DNA from: Mangrovibacter yixingensis
Lineage (GTDB): Bacteria > Pseudomonadota > Gammaproteobacteria > Enterobacterales > Enterobacteriaceae
Assembly (NCBI RefSeq): GCF_020523985.1
Contig: NZ_JAIVKM010000002.1
Span: 372,001-436,000 of the forward strand
Length of the DNA stretch: 64,000 nucleotides
Direction: 5' to 3'
Below are positions 29,753 through 38,667 of this stretch, piece after piece. Below the pieces are notes generated by a model. The model searched no databases and was not told the DNA's origin. It saw only the letters and a list, made by a program, of their open reading frames with translations. How positions within the stretch are numbered: position 1 is the first letter of the stretch; every line of letters begins with the position of its first letter. The position numbers and the translations under genes are program-made.

Positions 29753-31896
29753 GCCGGATGAGTATTAATCACATAGCCATACAGGCGTTTAATGCCATCC
29801 GGGTCTGTCTCGCTGTAAACCCCCTGGAGTTCCGGCGAAAACCCCGGTAACAGGTTGACACCTTCTTCCAGCGCCAGGAAGTAACGCAATGCAGCACCAC
29901 CCCAGATTTCACCAGGTACAACACACAGCACACCTGGTGGGTACGGTAATGCACCTTCAGCAGCAATACGCCCCTGAGCTTCACTCAGGCGCACCAGTTC
30001 CACGTCACCACGAATAAATGCACTGTTGGCATCCTGTGGGTTCATTACCACTTCAGGGAAGCAGTCTCTACGGAACATCGCTTTTTGCAGGTCTTTCACA
30101 TCAAAGCTGACATAAAGATCGTGCATTTCCTGGCAGAGTTGGCGCAGTGTATAGCCTTTGTAGCGCACCGGGTATTTCTGGTAGATGGTAGGTAACACAT
30201 CTGCCAGCGGTGTATTGTCTTCAATATGGTGTTCAAACTGAGCAAGCATAGCCACCAGTTGAGCCAGCTTCTCCGGGCTTTCGGCCGGTGTGAGCAGGAA
30301 CAGAATCGAATTGAGATCTGATTTTTCCGGCACAATGCCATTTTCGCGCAAATAGTGCGCCAGGATCGCAGCAGGGACACCGAACTCACTGTATTTCCCT
30401 GTTGCTGCATTAATTCCTGGCGTGGTCAGCAATAATTTGCACGGGTCCACCAGGTATTCATCTTTGGCGTACCCTTCAAAACCGTGCCAGTTTGCTCCTG
30501 GCTCAAAGCTGAAGAAGCGCCGGTCATGGGCAATGGTGTCTGTGGGGTAATCCTGCCACTGGCGTCCATCGATTTCTGGTGGAATAAACGGGCGGATCAT
30601 TTTGCACTGCGCAAGGATCTGTTTGCGCGCTTCAATCCCCATATCCACACACTCAGCCCATAAGCGGCGGCCACTTTCCCCTTCATGAATTTTGGCATTC
30701 ACATCCAGTGCCGCAAACAGCGGGTAAAACGGGCTGGTTGATGCATGCAACATAAATGCATTGTTCAGGCGTTTATGCGGGCAGAAACGCGACTGGCCAC
30801 GGATATGATCGTCTTTTTTATGGATTTGCGAGGTTTGAGAAAACCCGGCCTGTTGTTTGTGGACAGACTGCGTGACAAAAATACCCGGGTCTTCCGGTTT
30901 GAGTTCCAGCCGCAATGGCGAGCAATCTGCCATCATCGGCAGGAACTGCTCATAGCCAACCCAGGCTGAGTCAAACAGAATGTAATCACACAGGTGGCCG
31001 ATAGTGTCTACTACATGGCGGGCGTTATATACCGTGCCATCGTAAGTACCTAACTGGATAATCGCCAGGCGGAATGGGCGCGGCGAGTCTGCGCGTTCTG
31101 GGGCCACTTCACGAATAGATTCACGCAGGTACGCTTCGTTAAAGCAGTGAGCATCCACCCCGCCAATAAACCCAAACGGGTTACGTGCCGCCTCCAGGTA
31201 AACCGGGGTCGCCCCTGCCTGAATTAACGCACCATGGTGGTTGGATTTATGGTTATTGCGGTCAAACAGCACCAGGTCTCCCCTGGTCAGCAGCGCATTT
31301 GTTACCACTTTATTTGCCGCAGAAGTTCCATTCAGGACAAAGTAGGTTTTATCTGCGTGGAACACTTTAGCGGCGAATTTCTGCGCATCTTTCGCCGAGC
31401 CTTCATGGATAAGCAAGTCACCCAATTTGACATCGGCATTGCACATATCCGCACGAAAAACGTTTTCGCCGAAGAAATCATAAAACTGGCGCCCAGCCGG
31501 ATGCTTACGGAAAAACGCACCATGCTGATGCCCCGGACAAGCAAACGTGCTGTTGCCCATTTCAACGTACTGGCTCAGCGTGTCGAAAAACGGGGGTAAC
31601 AGATTTTCTTCATAGCGGCATGCAGCCGCTTCAAGCTCAAGAAAATCTTGTGCTTTTCCCGTAATCACACCTTCAGTACCCGGAAGCGGTGCAACCAGTT
31701 CAGGGCTGAAAAGGAACACCGGTAAATTAAACCCGGTACGTTTAAGCAAAGTCAGAATACCGCTACGGCTGTCGGCAACCGAAACCACCACAACGGCCAC
31801 ATCAGTAAAATCAGTGTTATCCAGTGTCACAACTTCACGGTGCGTGGACAAACAGGCGACAACATCATGGCTTGCGGCAATTTTCAACGCTTTCAT
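29749..31896 (-). CDS. speC: Constitutive ornithine decarboxylase
   Basis: PLP-dependent fold-type I enzyme that makes putrescine from ornithine. The frame is open to 31947. The ATG at 31896 gives MKALKIAASHDVV, aligned to the E. coli start, and 715 residues (E. coli 711). It has the N-terminal wing domain (about 1-107). The PLP-binding lysine is in SVHKQQAGFSQ near 351-361, and the dimer motif is STFACPGHQHG near 133-143. The last residues NTHPA differ from E. coli, and the stop codon falls within repeat copy C. With speB absent nearby, this may be the main putrescine route encoded here. Confidence 0.96.
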   Translation of the reverse strand: MKALKIAASHDVVACLSTHREVVTLDNTDFTDVAVVVVSVADSRSGILTLLKRTGFNLPVFLFSPELVAPLPGTEGVITGKAQDFLELEAAACRYEENLLPPFFDTLSQYVEMGNSTFACPGHQHGAFFRKHPAGRQFYDFFGENVFRADMCNADVKLGDLLIHEGSAKDAQKFAAKVFHADKTYFVLNGTSAANKVVTNALLTRGDLVLFDRNNHKSNHHGALIQAGATPVYLEAARNPFGFIGGVDAHCFNEAYLRESIREVAPERADSPRPFRLAIIQLGTYDGTVYNARHVVDTIGHLCDYILFDSAWVGYEQFLPMMADCSPLRLELKPEDPGIFVTQSVHKQQAGFSQTSQIHKKDDHIRGQSRFCPHKRLNNAFMLHASTSPFYPLFAALDVNAKIHEGESGRRLWAECVDMGIEARKQILAQCKMIRPFIPPEIDGRQWQDYPTDTIAHDRRFFSFEPGANWHGFEGYAKDEYLVDPCKLLLTTPGINAATGKYSEFGVPAAILAHYLRENGIVPEKSDLNSILFLLTPAESPEKLAQLVAMLAQFEHHIEDNTPLADVLPTIYQKYPVRYKGYTLRQLCQEMHDLYVSFDVKDLQKAMFRRDCFPEVVMNPQDANSAFIRGDVELVRLSEAQGRIAAEGALPYPPGVLCVVPGEIWGGAALRYFLALEEGVNLLPGFSPELQGVYSETDPDGIKRLYGYVINTHPA

Positions 31897-32321
31897 AAGC
31901 ACAAATCCCCAGGGGTCAAGGATGAGTGAGTGCCAGAGGCACAACAAAAGGGAGTGTTCTCCCGGCGAAAATGATAAGGGGCCTGAACTGATAACCAGCT
32001 GCGACCACCAGACATCAGTAAAACCAGGGCCTGCCTGAGTTTACTGATGCTCCGGTGCGAGCCTGCACTGCCCTCACCGCATGGTGAAAGTTTGAATGTC
32101 TTGAATAGATAAATAGCGGACATAACGAGAACACGCCATTAAGCAATGGCTGTGATGTGCCAGAAATGTCGATGAGAATCCGAACATTGCAGCGACCTCG
32201 TTAAGGTAGTCGTGGAAAAAATCCGCGCAATTCTGGCACCTTTCTGGCAGGGGTGCAAGCGGTTGCCTGTAACAGAATGCACACAAATCAGGCAAACACA
32301 CCATAGGGCATAACAAACTAT
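31897..32321. other. Intergenic region upstream of speC
   Basis: About 425 bases between divergent speC and tRNA-Phe. It should hold the speC promoter. I see several short hairpins but no gene or recognisable operator. Confidence 0.5.
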
Positions 32322-32350
32322 TTGACGACAGCAGGCCTTTACGGTTTAAT
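32322..32350 (+). promoter_or_regulatory. tRNA-Phe promoter
   Basis: TTGACG at 32322-32327, a 17-base spacer, then TTTAAT at 32345-32350. A GC-rich GCGCCCC discriminator follows, typical of stringently controlled stable-RNA promoters. The mature tRNA begins 10 bases later. Confidence 0.8.
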
Positions 32351-32360
32351 GCGCCCCGTT

Positions 32361-32436
32361 GCCCGGATAGCTCAGTCGGTAGAGCAGGGGATTGAAAATC
32401 CCCGTGTCCTTGGTTCGATTCCGAGTCCGGGCACCA
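32361..32436 (+). tRNA. pheV: tRNA-Phe (anticodon GAA)
   Basis: Complete 76-base cloverleaf. The acceptor stem is GCCCGGA with TCCGGGC. The D arm contains GCTC-AGTCGGTAGA-GC. The anticodon stem GGGGA/TCCCC holds loop TTGAAAA with GAA at 32394-32396. The T-loop is TTCGATTCC, and the terminal ACCA is encoded. It lies beyond speC as pheV does in E. coli, where it is a favoured island integration site. Confidence 0.97.
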
Positions 32437-32448
32437 CTTATTCAGAGA

Positions 32449-32471
32449 ACCCAGCCTATGGCTGGGTTTTT
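32449..32471 (+). terminator. tRNA-Phe terminator
   Basis: ACCCAGCC pairs with GGCTGGGT around TAT, followed by a T run. It is repeated in near-identical form at 32613-32635. Confidence 0.9.
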
Positions 32472-32583
32472 GCTTTTCTGAGACAGGACTCTCCATCGAA
32501 CTCCGTTCGATTATTCGCCGTAAACGGCTCACCCCTTCGGGGCCAGCGCGACAAGCGCACTGTTCAACGCCTAAAGGCGTTAG

Positions 32584-32671
32584 TCCGAGTCCGGGCACCA
32601 CTTATTCAGAGAACCCAGCCTATGGCTGGTTTTTTGCTTTTCTGAAGCCGGACTCTCCATCGAACTCCGTT
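32584..32671 (+). repeat. Duplicated 3' end of tRNA-Phe with terminator (att-like or decayed tRNA copy)
   Basis: From CCGAGTCCGGGCACCA onward this repeats 32421-32509 at an offset of 163 bases. It covers the 3' end of the tRNA, the spacer CTTATTCAGAGAA, the terminator hairpin and the following GGACTCTCCATCGAACTCCGTT. The T-arm beginning and the rest of the tRNA are not present. This fits either attL/attR left by an integrase-type element or the remnant of a tandem tRNA duplication. Confidence 0.8.
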
Positions 32672-32735
32672 TGTGACAAAAACGTAGTATCTGCGTAATC
32701 CTTTTTTAAATAACAACTTCTTTGATTACCAATAG

Positions 32736-33134
32736 TTATTGGCTGGTGCTAAGCCAATAAATCATATTCACCAACACCACCAGCCACAATAAAACCAGTG
32801 AGACGATTGCCCGGTAAAATAGCCTTGTGGCACCCTGCCAACGTTGGGCTATATTCCGCGTTACACCAGTACGTTTTCCCCATATGCACGCCATCCCAGC
32901 GTCAAATGACACAAGATTTTCATCACGTTCAATTAACTGAAATAGCCGCTCATCAAGCCACAACCGCCAACAGTAATAGTGGGTGGTAATAAACAGCACC
33001 AACGAAACCAAGCTTCCCCATGAAGCCGAATGCAGAAATCCCACCACTAGTGGCGGCAACGTCAATGCGGCAAAATAACGCCATGAAGACAAATGAATGC
33101 GCATAATTCGGTGAGTTAGCATGATGTCCGGCAT
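32736..33134 (-). CDS. Small membrane protein, last gene of the ynb-like operon
   Basis: 132-residue protein that I do not recognise. I chose the ATG at 33134, which has AGGGAAACACC ahead, instead of the first ATG of the frame. It has two hydrophobic segments near residues 18-50, an aromatic-rich stretch (HYYCWRLWLDERLF) between about 50 and 65, and a strong C-terminal membrane helix at about 105-125. Its start lies inside the 3' end of the phosphatase gene, so it is translated from the same mRNA and probably serves the same lipid pathway. Confidence 0.7.
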   Translation of the reverse strand: MPDIMLTHRIMRIHLSSWRYFAALTLPPLVVGFLHSASWGSLVSLVLFITTHYYCWRLWLDERLFQLIERDENLVSFDAGMACIWGKRTGVTRNIAQRWQGATRLFYRAIVSLVLLWLVVLVNMIYWLSTSQ

Positions 33135-34456
33135 GGTGTTTCCCTGAGTTGAGTTTCCCTGAATTGCTCCAGTAACGCGGTATGTGCCGGGGTAAAAACC
33201 ACTTGTGGGCGCTGGCACTTAATCAAATTAATAGCCTGCTCCACTGAAGACACATGAGCTTTTGTGAGCAACCAGGCAGCAACAACTGTTGCGCTGCGCG
33301 ATAACCCTAATGCACAGCACACCAGCACATTGCCATGTGCCTGGCGCAACTGTTCAAGGCAGATCACTGCATGGTGCAGAGCGGGTTCTTCTGGTGCGAC
33401 CAAGTCCATCAAAGGATAAGACAGCCAGTGTTGTGGCTGCCTGCAGCACTTGTGAAATTCAGCAGTAAGGTCTAACACAGCGGTCTGCGAAACCTCCCTG
33501 CCCCTGGCAGGGAAACCACCCAATACCACCCCATCGCAAACCACATTACTGTGAGCAAGATGGCGGGAAAACCAGGCCTTAGAAAGTGCGGCTCCCATTA
33601 AGTAAGGCCACAACACGAGGCGAGCAGGCAACGACAGCGCTCCTGAACTGCTCTTCTGGAATATCGCCGTACCCAGCCCGGCATACCCCAGCGCGACCAC
33701 CAACAACGCCAGTGCCGGCCATAACAAAAAATACCCGTAAGGGATAACGGCTCCCGCCAGAGCAAACAATATGCTGGCAGCACAATATTTCGCTGCCAGG
33801 CGCAACGCCTGCTTACTCGGGCGCTGCCAGCACCAACGGCCTGAAACCGGCACCAGGTAGCTAACCACCACACCCACTATCAGCCCACTAATAACATCAA
33901 TAAAATGATGCTGCCAGGTTGTAAGAACGGATACGCCAATTAACAGAAACCACCCGGCGCATACAAAGCGCATTGAACCGTGCAGGTGTTCCCGGAACCG
34001 TAGCCACAACAGCCAGGCAAGGATGATATGCAGCGAAGGCGCCTGGTTATAAGGCAAATCGAACTGCTCCAGTTGGTGAAACAACCAACCAAAAGCCCCC
34101 TCAACATCCGGGCGAATAAAAGTAAATTTCAGCGGGAATAGCAGGAAACCAGTGCAAGCAACCAAAGAAGCGGCAACCAGGCGCCAGGCGTGACGTGTCT
34201 GTTCTTGCCGCGCTGTGCAGATAAACAGAGAAAGGCCGTATAACAGATCTATGCTCCAGTAAGGCACAATAGTCCAGGGCAAGAAAGGGATAGAGCGCTC
34301 CCAGCTAAACACCATGCTCCCCACACTAGCACGGCTCGCGGTGAACTGATTCACCTGCCCGTAAGTCAGGAAAAAGAGTGGAGCCAGTAACAACAACCAG
34401 CAGACCCCACGCCGGTACAGCATAGCGCGGTTCACCGCCAGGGCAGGCTCATTCAT
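33116..34456 (-). CDS. ynbD: Fused PAP2-like / dual-specificity phosphatase, YnbD-like
   Basis: Predicted membrane phosphatase of 446 residues (E. coli YnbD about 430). The N-terminal part (about 15-290) has multiple membrane segments and PAP2-like motifs PSLHIILAW and HHFIDVISGLIVG. The PAP2 fold usually removes phosphate from lipid phosphates. The C-terminal part (about 300-440) is a dual-specificity phosphatase domain with the C-x5-R motif in LVCCALGLSRSA; the residue before the catalytic cysteine is Cys rather than the usual His. It overlaps ynbC by eight bases. The substrate is unknown; a phosphatidyl-headgroup phosphate is a reasonable inference. Confidence 0.85.
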   Translation of the reverse strand: MNEPALAVNRAMLYRRGVCWLLLLAPLFFLTYGQVNQFTASRASVGSMVFSWERSIPFLPWTIVPYWSIDLLYGLSLFICTARQEQTRHAWRLVAASLVACTGFLLFPLKFTFIRPDVEGAFGWLFHQLEQFDLPYNQAPSLHIILAWLLWLRFREHLHGSMRFVCAGWFLLIGVSVLTTWQHHFIDVISGLIVGVVVSYLVPVSGRWCWQRPSKQALRLAAKYCAASILFALAGAVIPYGYFLLWPALALLVVALGYAGLGTAIFQKSSSGALSLPARLVLWPYLMGAALSKAWFSRHLAHSNVVCDGVVLGGFPARGREVSQTAVLDLTAEFHKCCRQPQHWLSYPLMDLVAPEEPALHHAVICLEQLRQAHGNVLVCCALGLSRSATVVAAWLLTKAHVSSVEQAINLIKCQRPQVVFTPAHTALLEQFRETQLRETPCRTSC

Positions 34457-36212
34457 GGTGTTTTCTCACCGCCATCGATACTGTGAAAATACCAAATTCA
34501 TCAATCAGTTGATGGCACTTTTCAAAACCTGCTTGTGCAACCAGTGAGTCCATTTCACCCTGGCTGCGCACACGCATCATCCATGGAATACCATTGCGGT
34601 GGCTGGTTAAGGTATACGCGATAGTTTTTAGTTGTGGGTGCCAGGGCTGGCCGGTATAAATCAATATTCCGCCGGGAGGAATGGCGGCTGCCAGGCCAGC
34701 TAAAGATGTGCTGACAGCGCTGTTGTCCTGGAATAATTCATAAAGCCCGGAAACAATCCCCAGGGTTGGAGAAGGAGCAAGCGCCGCCAGTGAACCGTAG
34801 TCAAATGCATCGCCGGTTGTGAACTGTGCCAGTTGGCCCAAACCACGCGCTTCTATCATGGCACGGCCTTTCTCCACATTCAGCTCACTGTAATCGCGCA
34901 GTAAAATGCTTTCGATACCCGACTGTTTTTCCAGTGCATCCAGCACATAGCGGCCATGCCCGGCGGCAATATCAACCACCCGAACCGGCTGCCCAATGCC
35001 GTGCAACCTGGCAACGGCCAGAGCAATCATCTGTTGCAGATGCTCCTTGCGCACACGAATGCCCTGCCAGCCAATACTGTTAAGATACTGGCGGTCGATG
35101 ATACGACCCAGAATGCCATTACCTTCAGGCTCATTGCGGTAGACATAATCCAGAGTGCTACCGGAATCAAAACCCGTTTCATAGCCAAGACGCATCCCCT
35201 TGGACTGGCGGCCAAGTGTTTTCATGCCCAGGCTCAATGCCGCATACCCGGCACCTTCCAGTGAAAAGCGTTTAGGTGGTGCCTGCAATGCCCGATATGC
35301 ATCTGCGCTGGGGCTCCAGCAATCTTCACGGCTGTAATCAAACTGGCTGGGTTGCTGAGAATACAGTTCACCAATGAAACGACGCATATGCCCGAACGCC
35401 CGCGCACGCTCTTTTTCCCCCAACGTATCGTGATAAAAACCAGGCATGATGTGCTGCTCTTTTACCGCACTACGCAGTCCAGCATAAAACTGCAGTTGCG
35501 GTTTTTGATGCACCACATAGTCATTCCCTGAGATCAGTAATTGGGTGGGAACAGTAATGGCAGCGGAATCAGCAACAATACGTTCCGCTGTTTGGTAGAG
35601 ATCCAGAAGAATGTTAACGGCAATCTGGCGGGTTATAAGCTTATCCTGCTCAAAACTGGCAATACGCTCTTCATCGTGGCTCAGGAACTTCCCTTTGACA
35701 TACGAGTTCACATAGAACAAGCCACGGATACGCTGTAACAGCCCCAGGCCAGCCCGGGCAAAAGGCACATACAATTTAACTTTAAACGCGGGTGAAGCCA
35801 GCACCATACCGCGAATTTTGGGGGCATAGTCATGAACCCAACTGGCAACCAGAACGGCCCCAACACTCTGGGCAACCACCACAATTTGCTCAATGCCTAC
35901 CTGTGCATCTTGTGCCACAAAGCGCACGAACTCATCTACATCCCGCACTGAACGTGCAAGGCTTGGGCTATACCCACGCTCTCCTGGCGATTTTCCGTGC
36001 CCGCGGGCATCCCAGGCATAAAAGTGGGTATCCGGCATCATTAGCTCATCAACAATATGTTGTAAGCGGCCGGAATGCTCATGCCCGCGATGAAACATCA
36101 CTACCACTTTATGGCTGTTTGCCTCGGGTGCAGGCCAGTGGCGGAAGAACAATTCAGTACCATCGCTGGTTGAAAACTCACGCTCATTAAAGTGGCGGGT
36201 ATCCTTACTCAT
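34449..36212 (-). CDS. ynbC: Bifunctional alpha/beta-hydrolase and SAM methyltransferase, YnbC-like
   Basis: Two-domain protein of 587 residues (E. coli YnbC 585). The N-terminal part is an alpha/beta hydrolase of the monoacylglycerol-lipase type. It shows HRGHEHSGR (about 42-50), DARGHGKSPGERG and the nucleophile elbow VVAQSVGAV near 115-123. The C-terminal part is a class I methyltransferase with VRVVDIAAGHGRYVL near 407-421 and a later GILIYTGQPWHPQ block. I chose the ATG at 36212 for its AGGAAAC ribosome site; the gene overlaps the upstream acyltransferase by eight bases. Likely role is lipid deacylation and headgroup methylation, by inference. Confidence 0.88.
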   Translation of the reverse strand: MSKDTRHFNEREFSTSDGTELFFRHWPAPEANSHKVVVMFHRGHEHSGRLQHIVDELMMPDTHFYAWDARGHGKSPGERGYSPSLARSVRDVDEFVRFVAQDAQVGIEQIVVVAQSVGAVLVASWVHDYAPKIRGMVLASPAFKVKLYVPFARAGLGLLQRIRGLFYVNSYVKGKFLSHDEERIASFEQDKLITRQIAVNILLDLYQTAERIVADSAAITVPTQLLISGNDYVVHQKPQLQFYAGLRSAVKEQHIMPGFYHDTLGEKERARAFGHMRRFIGELYSQQPSQFDYSREDCWSPSADAYRALQAPPKRFSLEGAGYAALSLGMKTLGRQSKGMRLGYETGFDSGSTLDYVYRNEPEGNGILGRIIDRQYLNSIGWQGIRVRKEHLQQMIALAVARLHGIGQPVRVVDIAAGHGRYVLDALEKQSGIESILLRDYSELNVEKGRAMIEARGLGQLAQFTTGDAFDYGSLAALAPSPTLGIVSGLYELFQDNSAVSTSLAGLAAAIPPGGILIYTGQPWHPQLKTIAYTLTSHRNGIPWMMRVRSQGEMDSLVAQAGFEKCHQLIDEFGIFTVSMAVRKHHE

Positions 36213-36840
36213 GTAGTTTCCTTGTTGCGAGTTGTTGTAATGCAATAAAGCGGTTTAATAAATCCTGCTTGAAGCGATTTTTATCCGCGTCAGAGTGAAG
36301 TGGGTTATCTACGTAGATATCAATAAAAAAGGGGACCGGAATTTTTTGGCCTTTCCCCATGGAGCGATCAAGCCCGTGCAAATACACCGGTGTAATAAGT
36401 ACATCCGGGCACTGCTGGCTTAAATGCCAAATTCCCGACTTAATGGATGAAAATTTACCCGGTTCACCGCGTGTGCCTTCCGGGAAAATAATCACAATTT
36501 TGTTGTTTGCCAGCGCATCCGCACAGGCCTGCAAAGGGTTCGCCTGGTGAGCCCCCCGGTGTACCGGAATAATGCCAATCACCTTTAAGGCGAACCAACT
36601 TATCAGCTTATTTTTGAGAAAATAATCTGCGGCGGCAACCGGTTGAACATTAACCAGTGTTGAAAGAGGAAACAGGGTAAATAAAGTTAAAATATCCAGG
36701 TGGCTATTATGGTTGGCGACAATAATAGCCGGGCCGTTAACCGGGAGTTTCTTACGGCCTGCAACAGACACTCCCAGCCATACCCAGACAACCGGGTAAG
36801 CAATACACAATGTAAAAATCCAGCGTAACAGGCGATTCAT
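36205..36840 (-). CDS. PlsC-like 1-acylglycerol-3-phosphate acyltransferase
   Basis: Lysophospholipid acyltransferase family, 211 residues, with one N-terminal membrane helix (about 5-25). Motif I is NHNSHLD (about 43-49, His and Asp of the H-x4-D catalytic pair). The phosphate-site motif is FPEGTRGEPGKFSS near 119-132, and the third motif is VLITPVYLHGLD. It would transfer an acyl chain to lysophosphatidate or a related lysolipid. Its place between ynbB-like and ynbC-like genes, with overlapping or nearly touching ends, puts it in the same pathway. I do not recall this gene in the E. coli ynb operon. Confidence 0.85.
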   Translation of the reverse strand: MNRLLRWIFTLCIAYPVVWVWLGVSVAGRKKLPVNGPAIIVANHNSHLDILTLFTLFPLSTLVNVQPVAAADYFLKNKLISWFALKVIGIIPVHRGAHQANPLQACADALANNKIVIIFPEGTRGEPGKFSSIKSGIWHLSQQCPDVLITPVYLHGLDRSMGKGQKIPVPFFIDIYVDNPLHSDADKNRFKQDLLNRFIALQQLATRKLHE

Positions 36841-36849
36841 ACGCGCCCT

Positions 36850-37779
36850 CTACACATAGAAATAGTAATAGAAATGGAAAAACAGCGGCGCGGTATAAAT
36901 CAGCGAATCAAGCCGGTCGAGAATTCCGCCGTGTCCGGGTAATAATTTCCCTGAGTCTTTAACACCGAAATCCCGTTTAATGGCCGACATCACCACATCA
37001 CCACAAAAACCACTTAGCCCAATAATAAGCCCGGCAGCAAGGGAGTACCCCACGTTCATTGGCGTCAAAACTGGCCCCAAAATAACCGCCAGCAACATGG
37101 TTGTAAAAACCCCGCCCAACAACCCGGCAAGCGTTTTATTTGGGCTGACCTTCGGGGTGACTTTTATTTTACCCAGCGATTTACCCCATAAGTATTGGGC
37201 AATATCATTCAGTTCGGTCAGGGCGACGAGAAAAATCACTAACAACGCTCCCGCCTTTGTTTCTGAACCAGGCAGAGTTAGTAAATAAGCAATATGGCTT
37301 AACGCAAATACAGTGGTCATCATGCCCCAGTGCATTACACTGGCTGAATGCAGAAAACCTTTAGTATCTCCGACAACAACCATTCTGGCAGGCAAAAATA
37401 AAAAAACATAAACCGGAATAAAGATAATAAACATGCCGTACCATGACATCCCTGTCCAGAGGTACTGAACTGGAATAGCGGCATACATCCACAACAATGG
37501 AATACTGTCGGAGCGCCGTGTAGGAGAAAGTGTCAGGTACTCTTTAAGAGCCAGAAAACTAATAAAACCGAAGAAAGTCAGTGCCAGCCATTTTGGTGAC
37601 AGCATCGCCAGAGAGAATAAAACGATAATCACCCACCAACTGGTCACTCTCTGTTGTAACTCCAGCCAGTTCTTCTGTGGGCGTAAGAGTTTTAGCCCAA
37701 GGGTAATCAGCGTTGCCAAAATTAAAATGCCGAATATGCTCCCAAGGCAAAGATAAAGAAGGTGAGTTGAATCAGGCAT
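36850..37779 (-). CDS. ynbB: CDP-diacylglycerol synthase-like protein, YnbB-like
   Basis: Phosphatidate cytidylyltransferase family membrane protein of 309 residues (E. coli YnbB about 298), with eight or so membrane segments. The family signature near the C-terminus, SAIKRDFGVKDSGKLLPGHGG followed by LDRLDSL (about 268-295), is intact. TELNDIAQYLWGK near 190-202 and KVSPNKTLAG match the E. coli paralogue closely. The reaction expected is CTP plus phosphatidate to CDP-diacylglycerol. It is a paralogue of the housekeeping CdsA encoded elsewhere. I start at 37779 (MPDSTHLL), overlapping ynbA by eight bases. Confidence 0.9.
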   Translation of the reverse strand: MPDSTHLLYLCLGSIFGILILATLITLGLKLLRPQKNWLELQQRVTSWWVIIVLFSLAMLSPKWLALTFFGFISFLALKEYLTLSPTRRSDSIPLLWMYAAIPVQYLWTGMSWYGMFIIFIPVYVFLFLPARMVVVGDTKGFLHSASVMHWGMMTTVFALSHIAYLLTLPGSETKAGALLVIFLVALTELNDIAQYLWGKSLGKIKVTPKVSPNKTLAGLLGGVFTTMLLAVILGPVLTPMNVGYSLAAGLIIGLSGFCGDVVMSAIKRDFGVKDSGKLLPGHGGILDRLDSLIYTAPLFFHFYYYFYV

Positions 37780-38374
37780 GCGGCACCTCCATCGCACTAC
37801 GGCTGCGGTTAATACAAGTCCAAACCAGAAGCACTGCCGCCAGAATAAGTGCGTAATTCACCCACTGAATATATTCAGGCCAGATAGCCACCCCCAACCC
37901 AATAGCACCGAAGAAAAATGCACGGTCACTTTTCCCCAATGGCCCACGATAATTACGCACGCCTGTTAAAACCTGTGCCAGTACCCCGCAAAACTCCGTC
38001 AACCATGACAGCAACACCACCAGCACAACGACAACTGGCGATACACCGGCAAGAAAAGCAAATGCCAGATACAGCCCGGCATCTGACACAATATCGCCCA
38101 CTTCATTCAATACCGCCCCCATAACCGATTGCTGGTTAAATTCTCGGGCCAACATGCCGTCGATGGCATTAAGAGCCATACGGAAGAATAAAAAGACAGG
38201 AAGTAAGGCAAATAAAGATGTGTACGGCAAACAAATCAGAAGCCCCCCAAGCAACAGTGACGACACCATAGCCAAAAGTGTAACCTGGTTGGCAGTAACA
38301 CCCCGGGAATAAAGCCTGGCAACAAATGGCCTTAACAATTTTTGGAACTGCGGTTTTATGTCATACAACGTCAC
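37772..38374 (-). CDS. ynbA: CDP-alcohol phosphatidyltransferase, YnbA-like
   Basis: Membrane enzyme of 200 residues (E. coli YnbA 201) that would attach an alcohol headgroup to a CDP-activated lipid. The CDP-AP motif is visible as NAIDGMLARE near 67-76 with downstream G and two aspartates in VLNEVGDIVSD near 87-97. The start is a GTG at 38374 with AGGAG upstream, and the protein begins MTLYDIKP like E. coli YnbA. It is the first gene of a five- or six-gene lipid operon. The alcohol substrate is unknown. Confidence 0.9.
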   Translation of the reverse strand: MTLYDIKPQFQKLLRPFVARLYSRGVTANQVTLLAMVSSLLLGGLLICLPYTSLFALLPVFLFFRMALNAIDGMLAREFNQQSVMGAVLNEVGDIVSDAGLYLAFAFLAGVSPVVVVLVVLLSWLTEFCGVLAQVLTGVRNYRGPLGKSDRAFFFGAIGLGVAIWPEYIQWVNYALILAAVLLVWTCINRSRSAMEVPHA

Positions 38375-38667
38375 GTTGTGGCTCCTGCCATTTATTCAAA
38401 ATAATGTATTCACTTGCGAACAAAACCTGCAAATATGTGCCCGGTACCCGCTGATAAAATGAGGGGAAAAACAAAAAATAAACTAGCCAGATAACAGATT
38501 TCTCTGGCCGAATACACTTATCGTACAAGCAATGAGCACCAATAATAAACATATTTGATGTAATTACATACTGTTATTGCCTGAACTAACGCCAAATATG
38601 GAAATAGAACAGCAAATTTATTGGCACAGATTACACTTAGCAGGGGCAATACTGCCGGGAGTTATCC

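Noticed and set aside
32074..32645. Open frames across the tRNA-Phe region on both strands
   Set aside because: They read through the tRNA and its duplicated end and are typical spurious products.
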